From: Alteromonas pelagimontana
Lineage (GTDB): Bacteria; Pseudomonadota; Gammaproteobacteria; Enterobacterales; Alteromonadaceae
Direction: 5' to 3'
DNA length: 64,000 nucleotides
Assembly: GCF_002499975.2 (NCBI RefSeq)
Contig: NZ_CP052766.1
Coordinates: 868,001 to 932,000 of the forward strand
Shown here in pieces: positions 10,010 to 21,796 of this stretch (its first letter is position 1; the number at the start of each line of letters is the position of its first letter). The notes under the pieces were generated by a model that was not told where the DNA came from, made no database searches, and was given only the letters and a program-made list of their open reading frames with translations. Made by a program: the position numbers and the translations under genes.

Positions 10010-11176
10010 TTAGTCCGCCTGCTTACGCAAGAAAGCGGGAATATCCAGGTACTCCAGATCATTATTCGGCTGAACGCTTTCATCAGCCTTTAACGCCTGA
10101 TTACCATCTGTGCCACCGATACTACTGCGACTTTCGCTTACGGAACTGGTACCGAATTCACGAGCGGAAGCCGTCAATCTTGTTCCTTCTGAACTCACCA
10201 ATGAAATATCTGGTTTACGTTCTGCGCCAATACCCGTAGCAACTACCGTCACTCGCAGTTCGTCAGTCATTTCCATATCAATGACAGTACCCACCACCAC
10301 TGTGGCATTTTCCGATGCAAATGCTTTCACTGCGTTACCGACAATTTCGAACTCGTCGATAGCAAAATCAGGACCGGCAGTGATATTCACCAGAATACCG
10401 CGAGCACCAGACAAATCGATATCTTCCAGCAGTGGGCACGCAATTGCAGCTTCAGACGCTTCTTCAGCACGATCAGGACCGGATGCTGCGCCGTTCCCCA
10501 TCATGGCGGTACCCATTTCTGACATAACAGTTTTTACGTCAGCGAAATCCACGTTGATCAAACCAGGTCGTGTAATCAGTTCAGCAATACCCTGAACGGC
10601 ACCGCTGAGAACATCGTTAGCAGAACTGAAAGCCTTCAACAACGGTGTTCCCGGCCCCATTACCTTAAGCAGCTTCTCGTTAGGAATCGTAATCAACGAA
10701 TCCACATGCTTGGATAACTCTGCAATACCCTGTTCAGCGAAGGCAGTGCGCTTTTTCCCTTCAAACGGAAACGGCTTGGTAACTACAGCAACAGTAAGAA
10801 TGCCCATTTCGCGCGCAATTCTTGCGACTTCCGGGGCTGCACCGGTACCTGTGCCACCACCCATACCAGCGGTAATAAACACCATATCTGCGCCGTCGAG
10901 CGCCTGACGAATGGTTTCGCGATCTTCTTGTGCGGCATCCCGCCCGATATTAGGATCGGCACCCGCACCTAAGCCCTTGGTAACTTTTGAGCCAATCTGC
11001 AAGGTAACATCAGCACTGGAACTACGTAGTACCTGTGCATCAGTGTTAATAGCGATAAACTCAACGCCTTCGATATTCTGAGACACCATGTGCTCAACAG
11101 CGTTACCACCGCCACCACCGACGCCGATAACTTTGATTACGGCTTCTTCGCCGTGACTATCCATTAATTCAAACAT
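10010..11176 (-). CDS. ftsZ: Cell division GTPase FtsZ
   Basis: Tubulin homologue that forms the Z ring. The start at 11176 gives [25 protein letters not shown], preceded by GGAGA; a longer frame exists but lacks family support. The tubulin signature [10 protein letters not shown] is at about 105. The GTP-binding [10 protein letters not shown] and T7-loop residues of the core are intact. After a variable linker, the C-terminal conserved peptide [16 protein letters not shown] binds FtsA and ZipA. The length of 388 is typical. It is last of the division genes, 115 bp after ftsA. Confidence 0.98.
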   Translation of the reverse strand: MFELMDSHGEEAVIKVIGVGGGGGNAVEHMVSQNIEGVEFIAINTDAQVLRSSSADVTLQIGSKVTKGLGAGADPNIGRDAAQEDRETIRQALDGADMVFITAGMGGGTGTGAAPEVARIAREMGILTVAVVTKPFPFEGKKRTAFAEQGIAELSKHVDSLITIPNEKLLKVMGPGTPLLKAFSSANDVLSGAVQGIAELITRPGLINVDFADVKTVMSEMGTAMMGNGAASGPDRAEEASEAAIACPLLEDIDLSGARGILVNITAGPDFAIDEFEIVGNAVKAFASENATVVVGTVIDMEMTDELRVTVVATGIGAERKPDISLVSSEGTRLTASAREFGTSSVSESRSSIGGTDGNQALKADESVQPNNDLEYLDIPAFLRKQAD

Positions 11177-11291
11177 ACTTACTCTCCGGTTTGGTACGTC
11201 TTTCAACACTAAGCCAGGTCATATCCCGCTGATCAGATGCTTCCTTGCTGATCCACATGCCGTAGCCTTAGCGCCCCCAAAATTAAAAAAA

Positions 11292-12521
11292 TTAAAATTC
11301 ACCTTTAAACCAGCTTTGCACTCGGTGAAACAAGCTTTCACCAGGTTTCTGCTTACTGGCTTTTTTGTTATCTGATTGCATTTTCCCGTAATGTAAAAGA
11401 CCGACTACAGTGGCAAAGCCTGCGTCGTCGGTATATTCCGACAAGCCTTTCACATTAATCGGTTTGCCCACGCGCACGGGCATTTGAAACAGTTCTTCTG
11501 CAAATTCGACTGCTCCTTCCATTTTGGCTGTGCCGCCGGTTAGCACTAATCCGGCAGCAATTTGTTCTTCCAACCCACTGGCACGAATTTCATCGTGCAC
11601 TAGTTCAAACAATTCCTGATATCGCGGCTCGATGACCTCGGCCAACGTATGACGTGACATCACGCGTGCAGGACGTCCTCCCACACTTGGCACTTCGATA
11701 CTTTCTTCCATGCTCACCATGTCTTTCAACGCGCATGCGTAATTCACTTTTATCTCTTCTGCATTGCTGATGGGAGTACGAAAAATTTTAGCGATGTCAT
11801 TGGTTATCTGATTACCGGCCACTGGGATCACTGCGGTATGTCGAATTGCACCATCAGTGTAAATCACGATATCCATGGTACCGCCGCCAATATCGACGAC
11901 ACAGACGCCAAGCTCGCGCTCATCATCTGTTAAAACCGCGTAACTGCTGGCTAACGCCGAAAAAATCAGTTGATCCGCATTCAGGTCACAACGCTCTACG
12001 CATTTAACCAAATTCTTCGCCATGTCATCTGCGCAGGTAATAATGTGCGCGTCCGCTTCCATTCTCACGCCAGACATACCGATAGGATTTTTGATGCCTT
12101 CCTGCACATCAATGGTAAATTCCTGCGGCAACACATGCAGCAAACGTCGCTCTGCGGCAATCGGCACTGAACGTGCAGCATGAATAACGTTGTCAACGTC
12201 TTCCTGGGTCACTTCCTGATTATTAATAGGAACCATGCCGTTCTCGTTCTGACATTTCACATGACGCCCGGAAATAGACATAAACACCGACGACACCCGG
12301 CAGTCTGCCATCAACTCCATTTCGCTGACTGCGCGCTGAACGGTTTTTACCACCAGATTCAGGTCATTGACGCCACCTTTGTCCATTCCTTTGGCAGCGT
12401 GGGTACCGACGCCAACGATGCTGATCTGATCATCATTCAGCAACTCACCCACGACCGCTTTTATCTGGCTGGTGCCAATATCGAGGCCGACAATCAAGTT
12501 GCGTTCAGCAGGTTTTGACAT
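11292..12521 (-). CDS. ftsA: Cell division protein FtsA
   Basis: Actin-like ATPase that tethers FtsZ to the membrane. The start at 12521 (MSKPAERNLIVGLDIGTSQ) has AAGGA upstream; an in-frame extension of 29 residues has no homologous character. The phosphate-1 loop VGLDIGTSQIKAVVGE, the phosphate-2 segment VVDIGGGTMDIVIY and the 1C domain are visible. The C-terminal amphipathic helix FHRVQSWFKGEF is the membrane-targeting sequence. It begins 19 bp after ftsQ. The product is 409 residues. Confidence 0.97.
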   Translation of the reverse strand: MSKPAERNLIVGLDIGTSQIKAVVGELLNDDQISIVGVGTHAAKGMDKGGVNDLNLVVKTVQRAVSEMELMADCRVSSVFMSISGRHVKCQNENGMVPINNQEVTQEDVDNVIHAARSVPIAAERRLLHVLPQEFTIDVQEGIKNPIGMSGVRMEADAHIITCADDMAKNLVKCVERCDLNADQLIFSALASSYAVLTDDERELGVCVVDIGGGTMDIVIYTDGAIRHTAVIPVAGNQITNDIAKIFRTPISNAEEIKVNYACALKDMVSMEESIEVPSVGGRPARVMSRHTLAEVIEPRYQELFELVHDEIRASGLEEQIAAGLVLTGGTAKMEGAVEFAEELFQMPVRVGKPINVKGLSEYTDDAGFATVVGLLHYGKMQSDNKKASKQKPGESLFHRVQSWFKGEF

Positions 12522-12540
12522 GGTTTCCTTTACTCTCTTA

Positions 12541-13266
12541 CTAACTCTGTTCATCAGTACTGGTTTCCCAGCCAACCGCCAACCCCGTATCGTAACGAAG
12601 GTCAACATATTTTACCGGTTTTGGCTGCTGTGCCAGTAACGGGTATACATCAATAAAACGTTGTAGCCGATCAATAAATTCTGTTCTGCCTAAATTCAGG
12701 TCAATGCCATTTCCCAGCTGAATTTGCCAGGCAAATCGCTCGCTTAACGATAATTCAACGATGGGCATGGCTGTGGTAGCCAGCAGCGATTGCATCGCGT
12801 TATACCCTTCCAGTGCCGTTTTTTCGCTGCCACTGGGACCAAAAAGTCGCGGTAGAGCCAGGCCTTCCGCGCTGGCGCTGAACGTCTCCCCGTAAGGATT
12901 CAGCAACATATCCTCGTTCCACTGGGCCACGGGAGTTTGCTCTACCAAATAAATTTTTAACGTATTAGGCCACTGCTTGCGCACCGACGCCCGATAAATC
13001 CAGGGCTGCGATTCGACTAACTGGAACACCTCATTCACATCCAGCGCAAAAAAACTGCCTGGCTGAGACTTTCTGATCAGGCGCTCAAGCTGCACCACAT
13101 TCACGTGCTCAAATTCACCAGAAAAATCCACTACCTGCACAGGCGCGCGCTGTTCGTCCTGCAGCCAGGCTTGCACCTTTATGCCTCCCATCACCAGAGC
13201 AGTCAACACCACCAGCAGGAACACGACTCCCGCCCAAAATGCTGTACGGCTGGGATGATTGCTCAT
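12541..13266 (-). CDS. ftsQ: Cell division protein FtsQ
   Basis: Bitopic divisome protein that recruits FtsB/FtsL and controls septal synthesis. One membrane segment at about residues 10-30 (FWAGVVFLLVVLTALVMGG) is followed by a POTRA domain (VDFSGEFEHVNVVQLERLI) and the beta domain with PWIYRASVRKQWPNTLKIYL. The length of 241 residues is normal. The start overlaps the ddlB stop (ATGA). Confidence 0.95.
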   Translation of the reverse strand: MSNHPSRTAFWAGVVFLLVVLTALVMGGIKVQAWLQDEQRAPVQVVDFSGEFEHVNVVQLERLIRKSQPGSFFALDVNEVFQLVESQPWIYRASVRKQWPNTLKIYLVEQTPVAQWNEDMLLNPYGETFSASAEGLALPRLFGPSGSEKTALEGYNAMQSLLATTAMPIVELSLSERFAWQIQLGNGIDLNLGRTEFIDRLQRFIDVYPLLAQQPKPVKYVDLRYDTGLAVGWETSTDEQS

Positions 13267-14222
13267 GGGGCCGCCTGCAAATCTGCTGGCATGCTGGTAG
13301 CAAGAATCGCGAGGGTTAAATCGTCGAAGCTAATACCTGCAGCCTTTGCCGCTTTTGGCACCAGACTTTTTTCTGTCATACCCGGCACTGTGTTCGCTTC
13401 CAGTAAATAAAACTGGCCTGTTGCATCCTGCATGACATCTATTCGGCCCCAACCACTGCCAGATAGCGCCTTAAATGCTCGAATGGAGAGTGCGGCCAGT
13501 TCATTTTCTTTATCTGTTGGCAAACCACTCGGACAAAAGTATTCGGTTGTATTATCCTGATACTTCGCCGCGTAATCGTAAAAAGTATGAGGGGTAGACA
13601 TTCGGATTGACGGTAACGCCTGCCCGTGTAACACGGCTACAGTAAATTCGGCCCCGTCAATGTACTGTTCCAACAGAACTTCGTTATCGTAAATAAACGC
13701 ATCCTGTATGGCATTTGCAAGTTGTGTAGCGCTTGTCACTCTGGCCATGCCGATACTCGAACCTTCCCGAGCCGGTTTAACCATTACCTCGTTCCCCAGT
13801 TCATTCATTATAGCGTTGCATGATCCAGCTTCAAAGCAGCTTTTATCAGCAATTTGATATTTTGCAGTAGGTAAATCAAGGCATTGCCAGATTTGTTTAC
13901 TATGGATTTTATCCATCGCCAGAGCCGATCCCAGAACACCGCTGCCGGTGTAAGGTATTTTTAGCTGCTGCAACGCCCCTTGCATCGCGCCGTCTTCACC
14001 GCCGCGGCCATGCAGCATAATAAGAACGCGATCAACATTTTCACCTATAAGATCAGTAAGTTGTCTCTCAGCGGGATCGAAAGCGAAGGCATTGACTCCC
14101 TGCTTTATCAGGCTATTTAATACCGCATTACCTGAACGCAAAGACACTTCTCGTTCTGCTGATTCTCCACCCAGCATTACCGCGACTCGACCAAACGCTT
14201 CTGGCTTAAAAATTTTCATCAT
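13263..14222 (-). CDS. ddlB: D-alanine-D-alanine ligase
   Basis: ATP-grasp ligase that makes the D-Ala-D-Ala dipeptide used by MurF. Family motifs present are [43 protein letters not shown], and the metal-binding [13 protein letters not shown] near the end. The length of 319 is close to E. coli DdlB. It overlaps both neighbours by four bases, showing strong coupling in the operon. Confidence 0.96.
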   Translation of the reverse strand: MMKIFKPEAFGRVAVMLGGESAEREVSLRSGNAVLNSLIKQGVNAFAFDPAERQLTDLIGENVDRVLIMLHGRGGEDGAMQGALQQLKIPYTGSGVLGSALAMDKIHSKQIWQCLDLPTAKYQIADKSCFEAGSCNAIMNELGNEVMVKPAREGSSIGMARVTSATQLANAIQDAFIYDNEVLLEQYIDGAEFTVAVLHGQALPSIRMSTPHTFYDYAAKYQDNTTEYFCPSGLPTDKENELAALSIRAFKALSGSGWGRIDVMQDATGQFYLLEANTVPGMTEKSLVPKAAKAAGISFDDLTLAILATSMPADLQAAP

Positions 14223-15667
14223 GCCTGTACCTCGGCTGACATTAATTCGGGCTGCATTTTGGCAGTTGCCAGTGATGTTGCAATTTGTCCGATGTTTCCC
14301 GCGCCCTGAGTCATTACAATATCGCCATCAGCCAAAATATTGACCAGAATGTCAGGCAATGATTCTTTGTCTCCTACGTAAATTGGCTCAAGCTGCCCTC
14401 GTAACCGCATACTACGACAAAGCGCCTTGCTGTCAGCGCCTTCAATAGGCGCTTCACTGGCCGCGTAAACATCCAGCATCAATAACACATCCACTTGGGA
14501 AAGAACCTCAACAAAATCTTCGTACAAATCGCGGGTGCGGCTAAAACGGTGTGGTTGATAAACCATGACCAGTCTGCGATCAGGCCAGTTAGCACGGGCG
14601 GCTGCAATGGTTGCTTTGACTTCAGTAGGATGATGACCATAATCATCCACCAAGCAGATATTTCCTTTACTGGTGTCAAAGCTTCCCAGTATTTCAAAAC
14701 GCCGGCCAATGCCACCGAAACCAGCAAGGGCGTTGATGATCGCCGTATCGGGTAAGCCTTCGTCAGTTGCCACAGCAATAGCAGCAAGTGCATTTAAGAC
14801 ATTATGCATACCAGTTAGGTTCAGCGTCACATCTAATGGCGCCAAGCCAGGACGAATGACATCAAACCTGGCGCGGCCAAACGACAAATTTACATTTTCA
14901 GCCCGTACATCGTTATTTTCGCCAAAGCCATAGGTCAACATATTGCGCCCGACTCTTGAACGCAGCGACTGAATATTTTCATCATCGCCACACACGATGG
15001 CTTGCCCGTAGAAGGGCAAGTTGTGCAGAAAATCGACGTAGGCGTCTTTCATTTTGGAAAAGTCACCTTCGTAGGTACCCATATGGTCGGCTTCTATATT
15101 GGTTATTACCGATACCATTGGCTGCAGATGTAAAAATGAAGCGTCACTTTCATCCGCTTCGGCAATCAAGTAACGGCTTTTACCCAATCTTGCGTTGGTG
15201 CCAGCGCTATTTAACAACCCGCCAATAATAAAAGTGGGGTCTAACCTGGCTTCAGCAAAAATGGTGGCGATTAAACTGGTGGTAGTCGTTTTGCCGTGGG
15301 TTCCGGCTATGGCAATGCCGTGACGAAAGCGCATGAGTTCCGCCAGCATCTCTGCGCGGCGGATAATGGGAATACGGCATTCGCGGGCGTGCTGGATTTC
15401 CGGGTTGGCTTCGTCGATAGCACTGGACACCACCACCACATCGGCACCTTGCACGTTCGTAGCGGCATGACCCACGGTGATACAAGCGCCAAATTCTTCT
15501 AAACGGCGAGTCATTGCGTTAGGTTGAATATCTGAACCGGCAATGTCATAACCTTCATTAAGTAATACTTCGGCTATTCCCCCCATTCCGGCACCGCCGA
15601 TGCCGATAAAGAAGATACGCTTTACCTTTCGCATCTGCGGGCTTTGAAAGGATGTTTTAAGAATCAT
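14219..15667 (-). CDS. murC: UDP-N-acetylmuramate-L-alanine ligase MurC
   Basis: Adds L-alanine to UDP-MurNAc. The start at 15667 was chosen because its ATG overlaps the murG stop as ATGA and gives [17 protein letters not shown] ahead of the Rossmann motif [12 protein letters not shown]; a more upstream ATG would overlap murG by 31 bp. The ATP site [11 protein letters not shown] and the Mur-ligase segment [11 protein letters not shown] are intact. The product is 482 residues, the normal size. Confidence 0.96.
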   Translation of the reverse strand: MILKTSFQSPQMRKVKRIFFIGIGGAGMGGIAEVLLNEGYDIAGSDIQPNAMTRRLEEFGACITVGHAATNVQGADVVVVSSAIDEANPEIQHARECRIPIIRRAEMLAELMRFRHGIAIAGTHGKTTTTSLIATIFAEARLDPTFIIGGLLNSAGTNARLGKSRYLIAEADESDASFLHLQPMVSVITNIEADHMGTYEGDFSKMKDAYVDFLHNLPFYGQAIVCGDDENIQSLRSRVGRNMLTYGFGENNDVRAENVNLSFGRARFDVIRPGLAPLDVTLNLTGMHNVLNALAAIAVATDEGLPDTAIINALAGFGGIGRRFEILGSFDTSKGNICLVDDYGHHPTEVKATIAAARANWPDRRLVMVYQPHRFSRTRDLYEDFVEVLSQVDVLLMLDVYAASEAPIEGADSKALCRSMRLRGQLEPIYVGDKESLPDILVNILADGDIVMTQGAGNIGQIATSLATAKMQPELMSAEVQA

Positions 15668-16737
15668 TCGACAGCTCCCACCAGCGCTTCGCACTGGCTA
15701 ACTACATTATGGGTGGCATCTGTTACTGCACAGGCTTTCGCACGTTGGCTCATTGCCAGACATACCTCAGGTTGAGCTATCCAGCTTGCAACAATTTTTT
15801 CCAGGCGCGCCGGTAGTTCAGATTGCTCAACCAGCACAGCGGCATCCTGTTTGACTAACGACATGGCGTTTTTAGTCTGATGATCATCAACCGCGTGGGG
15901 CAAAGGAACGAACATTGCTGCCACACCGGCTGCAGCAACTTCTGCTACCGTTAAAGCGCCCGCCCGGCAGATCACCACGTCTGCCCAGGTATAGGCTTCT
16001 GCCATATCATCAATAAATTCAGTAATTTTTACGTTACAGGCACTGCCTTGCCACGCTTCTTTTACCGTGGGTCGATTTCCTTTTCCGGTTTGATGCCAGA
16101 CGCTCAAATCATTCAAGTTATAACAAGCCGCCGGGACAATCTCGTTAAGCGGGCGCGAACCAAGGCTGCCTCCAACAATAAGCATTCTCAGCGGCTGGTG
16201 AGTCTTTACTTTTGCCGGCACATTCACAATGTCTTTTCGCACCGGGTTGCCCACTGCAACGCAACGTTCCGGAGCATGACTGAACTGCGACTTTGCATCA
16301 GCAAACCCTACCAGTACCTTCTTCGCGATACGGCTAAGCAGCCGATTTGTCATACCCGCAGCGGCATTCTGCTCATGAATAATTAGCGGAATACCTTTTG
16401 TCCATGCCGCTAACCCTCCGGGGCCGCTGGCATAGCCGCCAAACCCTATTACCACATCAGGTCTTAACTTTGATATCACGCCGCGCGCGCAGAACAAGCC
16501 TTGCGCTAAAGCCATTACCCCGACCAATTTTGCAACTGTTCCTTTGCCACGCAAACCTTTTGCCGGAATAAAATGAATAGGAATACCATTAGCAGGAACT
16601 ACCTCGGCTTCCATCCGTTGTGCGGTGCCTAGCCATTGAATATCCCAGCCGCGCGCTGCCAACGCTTTAGCGACAGCCAATCCTGGAAATACGTGCCCGC
16701 CAGTCCCACCTGCCATAATTAAACAACGTTTATTCAT
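15664..16737 (-). CDS. murG: Lipid II synthase MurG (GlcNAc transferase)
   Basis: Peripheral inner-membrane glycosyltransferase that adds GlcNAc to lipid I to give lipid II. The start at 16737 follows AGGAGG and overlaps the last codons of ftsW by 8 bp. It gives [21 protein letters not shown], the G-loop that binds the lipid pyrophosphate. The second G-loop [10 protein letters not shown] and the UDP-GlcNAc site ([15 protein letters not shown]) are present. The product is 357 residues. Confidence 0.96.
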   Translation of the reverse strand: MNKRCLIMAGGTGGHVFPGLAVAKALAARGWDIQWLGTAQRMEAEVVPANGIPIHFIPAKGLRGKGTVAKLVGVMALAQGLFCARGVISKLRPDVVIGFGGYASGPGGLAAWTKGIPLIIHEQNAAAGMTNRLLSRIAKKVLVGFADAKSQFSHAPERCVAVGNPVRKDIVNVPAKVKTHQPLRMLIVGGSLGSRPLNEIVPAACYNLNDLSVWHQTGKGNRPTVKEAWQGSACNVKITEFIDDMAEAYTWADVVICRAGALTVAEVAAAGVAAMFVPLPHAVDDHQTKNAMSLVKQDAAVLVEQSELPARLEKIVASWIAQPEVCLAMSQRAKACAVTDATHNVVSQCEALVGAVE

Positions 16738-18010
16738 GCGCGGCCTCCTTGGCGACATCGCTCAACATGGCATTTACCGCTTCTTTACCTTTTGCACTTC
16801 GTGCCTCTTTTTTCGTTAACCGAAGTTTATCTTTGCGCTCAAGCGCCTGCACACCATCCACGCGCATTTCAAAGTCAATTCGTAATAACAATGCAATGGC
16901 TACGGCTACAATAATTAAACTGGTGCCACCATAACTGACTAACGGCAGAGTGAGCCCTTTGGTGGGTAATACGCCAGCACTGGCACCAATATTCACTGCT
17001 GTCTGAAAGCTAAGCCAAATGCCAATACTGTAAGCCAGATAACCTTCAAATGGACGCTGCTTAACTAATGCCTTATTGCCAATCCGCAGCGCCTTTATCA
17101 CTAAGTACAAAAGTAACCCTAATGTACAGGCGACGCCGGCCAGCCCCAGTTCTTCGGCAAGAATTGCCATGATGAAATCGGAATGTGCTTGCGTCAGAAA
17201 CTCTAACTTTTGCAGACTGTTTCCTAAGCCTTGCCCAAACCAGCTACCGCGACCATAAGCCATCAGCGACTGGGTAAGTTGGTACCCGCTACCGAAAGGA
17301 TCGGCCCAGGGATCAAGAAAAGACGTTACCCGACGCATGCGGTATTCTTCAAATACGATTAACGCCACAATCGCAGAAAGGCCCGCGAAGACGATTGCAA
17401 AAAACTGCCATAAGCGGGCGCCTGCTAAAAACAGCAGCCCCATTGTCGTGGTCAGCATGACAACCACGGTACCAAAGTCAGGCTGCATCAGCAGCATCGT
17501 CGCCAGTAAGAAAAACACCAAAAGCGGTTTTATAAACCCTTTGAGGTTTTCAGTAACTTCCTCGTACCGCCGAACCAGATAGCCTGCCAGATAGGTGAAG
17601 AAAAACAGTTTTGCAGGTTCCGCAGGCTGTAAAGTTAACGGGCCAATAACTATCCACCGTGTACTGCCATTGATGTTTCTACCCACCAGCAATACTGCCA
17701 GCAATAGTGCAATAGCAATGAGCAACAGGTATGGATTGGTGACCCGCCAAAATTGCATGGGGATCTGGAGCACGACAGCGGCAGCAATTAATGACGCGAC
17801 GAGATAGATGCCATGGCGAATGGAGAAATAAAACGGGTTGCCGTATAAGCGTTCTGCAATTGGCATAGAAGCAGAAGTCACTATAATCAGCCCAATGGAC
17901 GCCAGAGCCAGAGCAACCAATACCAAACCTGCATCATAAGGCCCCGCAGATGGCGCTTCACCGTGGCGGGCATTAAATAAACTGGTGAGTTTTGCAGTTG
18001 CAGCAATCAT
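16730..18010 (-). CDS. ftsW: Septal peptidoglycan polymerase FtsW
   Basis: SEDS-family glycosyltransferase that polymerises septal glycan with FtsI. It has about ten hydrophobic segments and the SEDS hallmarks GRNINGSTRWI, QPDFGT, ILAEELGL and the C-terminal TKGLTLPLVSYGG. The length is 426 residues with a basic C-terminal tail (KDKLRLTKKEARSAKG). It overlaps murD (ATGA) and murG. Confidence 0.96.
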   Translation of the reverse strand: MIAATAKLTSLFNARHGEAPSAGPYDAGLVLVALALASIGLIIVTSASMPIAERLYGNPFYFSIRHGIYLVASLIAAAVVLQIPMQFWRVTNPYLLLIAIALLLAVLLVGRNINGSTRWIVIGPLTLQPAEPAKLFFFTYLAGYLVRRYEEVTENLKGFIKPLLVFFLLATMLLMQPDFGTVVVMLTTTMGLLFLAGARLWQFFAIVFAGLSAIVALIVFEEYRMRRVTSFLDPWADPFGSGYQLTQSLMAYGRGSWFGQGLGNSLQKLEFLTQAHSDFIMAILAEELGLAGVACTLGLLLYLVIKALRIGNKALVKQRPFEGYLAYSIGIWLSFQTAVNIGASAGVLPTKGLTLPLVSYGGTSLIIVAVAIALLLRIDFEMRVDGVQALERKDKLRLTKKEARSAKGKEAVNAMLSDVAKEAAHE

Positions 18011-19317
18011 TGCGCCGCCACCTCGTTTACAGCATCGACAAATACCTTCGCCCGGTGCGCATAATTATCGAACATATCTAAGCTGGCGCAAGCGGGTGAT
18101 AGCAGCACAATGTCACCGGCCTGAGCACGCCGATTTGCGCTGGTCACTGCATCGCGCATGTCGTTAACATACTCTGATTGTTCAGTCAGCGCGGCAATTT
18201 TTTTGCCGTCTCGGCCCAACGTAATAATCCAATCAACATACTGGTTCAAGGCTGGTTGTAATGCCGTAAGATCAGCGCCTTTTGCATCGCCGCCGGCAAT
18301 AAGAATAAGTTTTCCTGTTCGCGTTGCGCCCAACCCTTCAATGGCAGCCAGAGTGGCACCAATGTTGGTCGCTTTGGAGTCGTCTATCCAGCGAATACGG
18401 CGATGGCTAGCGATTTGCACGCAGCGATGTGGCGCAGATACAAAGCTATAAACAGCGGGCGCCGCAGTGTCGGGTTGAACGCCAGCTTGCATGGCTAATG
18501 CCAGTGCTGCCTGAATATTCAGTGCATTATGTCGGCCCACCAGCTGCGCTTTGGCCATATCGACGACGGGCTTGCCTTGCCACGTGATCCAGTTGTTGCG
18601 CAGTCCGAAATTACTATCGCTTTCATCAAGTCCGAAAGTAGTATGAGCCATCGTCGCCACCGGCGCAGTTTCAGGCTGGGCACGCCAGCTTACTGCATGC
18701 TCGCAATGAGCATAAATTCGCTGTTTGGTTTCAGTGTACGACTGCAGCGATCCGTGGCGGTCAAGATGATCGTCTGACACATTTAAAATGGTCGCCGCCT
18801 TCAGTTGCAAAGTAGATGTGCTTTCAAGCTGAAAACTGGAAAGTTCCAGCACCACCGCATCAAGGTTCATCGCCAGTATTTCTAACACCGGCATTCCCAC
18901 ATTACCTGCGGCGCAAACTTTCATACCCGCATTTTTTAAAATATGAGTAAGTAACAAGGTGACAGTGGTTTTACCGTTTGAGCCGGTAATTCCAAAGGCA
19001 GGAATATTGGTTAATCTGGCAAAAAATTCAATATCGCCTATTACTTCAACACCCGCGGCCCGGGCATTGCTGACAGCTTCAATTGCAGGAGAAATTCCCG
19101 GGCTCAGGATCAGCAAATTCACCTGCTGCCAAAAGTTTACCGGAGGCTCACCTAACACCACTGGCACTGTAATCGACTCAGGCACTGCCAGTTGAGCGCG
19201 CGTATCCCATACGGTTACCTTCGCGCCCTGATTTTGCAAAAAGCGCACACAGGCCTGACCGGTTACTCCCAGTCCAGCAACAACAATGTTCTGTGTGGCA
19301 AATTTGTTTTTCATCAT
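18007..19317 (-). CDS. murD: UDP-MurNAc-L-alanine-D-glutamate ligase MurD
   Basis: Adds D-glutamate in the cytosolic stage of peptidoglycan synthesis. It has the ATP loop GITGSNGKTTVTLLL, the VLELSSFQLE segment and the ligase domain with DDSKATNIGAT, which binds the nucleotide. The length of 436 fits the family. The start shares one base with the mraY stop (TAATG). Confidence 0.96.
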   Translation of the reverse strand: MMKNKFATQNIVVAGLGVTGQACVRFLQNQGAKVTVWDTRAQLAVPESITVPVVLGEPPVNFWQQVNLLILSPGISPAIEAVSNARAAGVEVIGDIEFFARLTNIPAFGITGSNGKTTVTLLLTHILKNAGMKVCAAGNVGMPVLEILAMNLDAVVLELSSFQLESTSTLQLKAATILNVSDDHLDRHGSLQSYTETKQRIYAHCEHAVSWRAQPETAPVATMAHTTFGLDESDSNFGLRNNWITWQGKPVVDMAKAQLVGRHNALNIQAALALAMQAGVQPDTAAPAVYSFVSAPHRCVQIASHRRIRWIDDSKATNIGATLAAIEGLGATRTGKLILIAGGDAKGADLTALQPALNQYVDWIITLGRDGKKIAALTEQSEYVNDMRDAVTSANRRAQAGDIVLLSPACASLDMFDNYAHRAKVFVDAVNEVAAQ

Positions 19318-20399
19318 TACCTTAGTTTTAACGTTGCCAAGCCAACCAGCACCAGAATCAACGAAATAATCCAGAAGCGCACAATAACCCGCGGCTCAGG
19401 CCAACCTTTCAGTTCGTAGTGATGGTGAATGGGTGCCATACGAAAAATGCGCTGACCACGCAGCTTGTAAGAACCTACCTGCAAAATCACAGAAAGAGTC
19501 TCGGCAACAAACACACCACCCATGATAATCAACACGATTTCCTGGCGTACCAGCACCGCCAACACACCCAGTGTGCCGCCAAGTGCAAGAGAACCTACAT
19601 CGCCCATAAATACCTGCGCGGGATACGTGTTAAACCATAGAAACCCGAGCCCAGCGCCTACAATAGCCGTGCAAACAATTACCAGTTCGCTGGTGAAAGG
19701 AATATGTGGGATGTTCAGATAATTAGCGAAATTAATATTGCCAGTAACATAAGCAAAAATTGCCAGTGCTCCAGCCACCAAAATAGTGGGCACAATCGCC
19801 AGTCCGTCCAGTCCGTCAGTAAGATTCACCGCATTACTGGTACCGACAATGGCAAAATACACCACCAACATAAAGAAGATGCCCAGTTGCGGAAATACCT
19901 CTTTAAAGAAGGGCACCAGCAGCGATGTTTCCGCTCCCAACGTAGCGGAATTAAACAGATAGAAAGCCACCAGAATAGCAATGACCGACTGCCAGAAGTA
20001 TTTCCAGCGGGCAATTAAGCCTTTTGAATCTTTTCGAATCACTTTGCGGTAGTCATCAATAAAACCAATGATGCCGTAGCCAATGACCACAAATAACGTT
20101 ACCAGCACGTAATGATTGGTTAAGTCTGCCCATAGCAATACGCTGGTAACAATAGCAGCTAGAATTAACAGCCCACCCATTGTTGGCGTGCCAGCTTTGG
20201 AAAGATGACTTTGCGGACCGTCGTCGCGAACAGTTTGTCCGATCTGCATTTTCTGCAGACTACGGATCATTTTAGGACCAATCAGAATGGCAATGAGCAA
20301 AGCTGTTAACGTACTTAATATCGCCCGCATCGTAAGATACGAAAATACGTTGAATCCTGTCTCAAACTGCGTCAGCCAGTCGAATAGCCAAATTAGCAT
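19317..20399 (-). CDS. mraY: Phospho-MurNAc-pentapeptide transferase MraY
   Basis: Integral membrane enzyme that transfers phospho-MurNAc-pentapeptide to undecaprenyl phosphate, making lipid I. About ten membrane spans are apparent. Key motifs are [19 protein letters not shown] (metal/aspartate), [13 protein letters not shown] and [12 protein letters not shown]. The length of 360 is canonical. It overlaps murF by seven bases. Confidence 0.97.
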   Translation of the reverse strand: MLIWLFDWLTQFETGFNVFSYLTMRAILSTLTALLIAILIGPKMIRSLQKMQIGQTVRDDGPQSHLSKAGTPTMGGLLILAAIVTSVLLWADLTNHYVLVTLFVVIGYGIIGFIDDYRKVIRKDSKGLIARWKYFWQSVIAILVAFYLFNSATLGAETSLLVPFFKEVFPQLGIFFMLVVYFAIVGTSNAVNLTDGLDGLAIVPTILVAGALAIFAYVTGNINFANYLNIPHIPFTSELVIVCTAIVGAGLGFLWFNTYPAQVFMGDVGSLALGGTLGVLAVLVRQEIVLIIMGGVFVAETLSVILQVGSYKLRGQRIFRMAPIHHHYELKGWPEPRVIVRFWIISLILVLVGLATLKLR

Positions 20400-21796
20400 G
20401 CAATGCGCTCCCGACGACGATCAAGCTTTCCCACAGGGGATGCCTCAACCGCAATTACTACTCTTTCCATACGCGAACTGCGAGAACCTTTTACCAGAAT
20501 AGAAATATCACGATGCTCATTGAGCAGGCGGTGTTCCAGCGCCGCCACAAGACTATCAACATCGCTGAAATGTTCGCCTGTGTTTCCATATATGGCGCTG
20601 GCACTTTGGCTTAGTACGCCTAACGTAAATAAGTGGTCGATGCCCTTTTCAAGCGCGTACTTGCCCACCTGTTCGTGGTAGTAGCGGGCTTTTTCCCCCA
20701 GCTCTGCCATGTCCCCCAGTACCAGCACACGCACGCCGGAAAAACTTGCCAGTGTGTCTATTGCAGCGTTAACTGAGGCCACGTTGGCATTATACGTGTC
20801 ATCTAGCAGGCGCACCTGAGGTGACAACTGCTTTATGTTCAACCGGCCACGCACCTGCTGCATTTCCAGCAAACCGTCACGTACATCTTCCAAGGTGGCG
20901 CCTACCTGTAGCGCCAGCGATGCCGCCAATAAAGCGTTGCCAACATTATGCAAGCCAGGCACGCGTAGCTGCACACCAATTTGTCCTTGGGGGCAGTGAA
21001 GCTGGAAATCGGCACAGCCATCCAGCCCAAGAATAACCTCTTCTGCGTAAAAATCTGCCGGGTGTTCCTGCTTTGGCGAAAATGTGAGTATTTTGGTTTG
21101 CTTCAGTTTACCCTTCCAAAAATCACCAAACTGGCTGTCGGCATTAATAACAGCCACACCGTTTTTCCCCAGCCCTTTAAAAATTTCACTTTTTGCTCTG
21201 GCCACGCCAAGTAAACTGCCAAAGCCTTCAAGATGAGAAGCGGCAGCATTTACGATGGTTGCCACATCGGGTTTTACCAGTTCAGTGGTATAGGCAATTT
21301 CACCTAAGTGATTTGCGCCCAGTTCCAGCACCGCAAAATCGTGGTGATTTTCCAAGCGAAGCAAGGTAAGTGGCACACCAATTTCATTATTGAAATTGCC
21401 CGCTGTTGCTAATACAGAGCCACGGCGAGATAAAATCGCAGCGGTCATTTCTTTCACTGTGGTTTTGCCACTGCTACCGGTAATAGCGATAGTTTTTGGG
21501 GCCACTTCTCTTTTCACTGCGCCAGCTAGCTCGCCTAATGCAAGCTTGGTGTCTTTGACATATATAGCCGGGAGAGAGGTATCCACCTTCTCGCTGACAA
21601 TAACAGCGCAAGCGCCAGCTTTATGCGCATCGGCCACAAATTGATGACCATTGAAATTATCACCGCTGAGCGCCAGATACACATCCCCTGCTTTTAAGGA
21701 GCGGGTGTCTGTGCTGATGCCATTGACTGTAAGATCGTCGCCTGTCAGCTTTCCCCCTACCTGAGCGGCAATCCAAGACAGCGTAGTGCTAATCAT
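20393..21796 (-). CDS. murF: UDP-MurNAc-tripeptide D-Ala-D-Ala ligase MurF
   Basis: Adds the DdlB-made D-Ala-D-Ala dipeptide. The ATP loop [15 protein letters not shown], the [14 protein letters not shown] segment and the ligase-domain [16 protein letters not shown] are visible. The length is 467 residues; the C-terminal end ([12 protein letters not shown]) is slightly longer than in E. coli. It overlaps murE by ATGA. Confidence 0.96.
   Translation of the reverse strand: MISTTLSWIAAQVGGKLTGDDLTVNGISTDTRSLKAGDVYLALSGDNFNGHQFVADAHKAGACAVIVSEKVDTSLPAIYVKDTKLALGELAGAVKREVAPKTIAITGSSGKTTVKEMTAAILSRRGSVLATAGNFNNEIGVPLTLLRLENHHDFAVLELGANHLGEIAYTTELVKPDVATIVNAAASHLEGFGSLLGVARAKSEIFKGLGKNGVAVINADSQFGDFWKGKLKQTKILTFSPKQEHPADFYAEEVILGLDGCADFQLHCPQGQIGVQLRVPGLHNVGNALLAASLALQVGATLEDVRDGLLEMQQVRGRLNIKQLSPQVRLLDDTYNANVASVNAAIDTLASFSGVRVLVLGDMAELGEKARYYHEQVGKYALEKGIDHLFTLGVLSQSASAIYGNTGEHFSDVDSLVAALEHRLLNEHRDISILVKGSRSSRMERVVIAVEASPVGKLDRRRERIAC

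Noticed and set aside
10110..10595. Long open frames antisense to ftsZ, murC, mraY, secA and others
   Set aside because: They are shadows of highly conserved genes on the other strand, with no start signals or recognisable domains.
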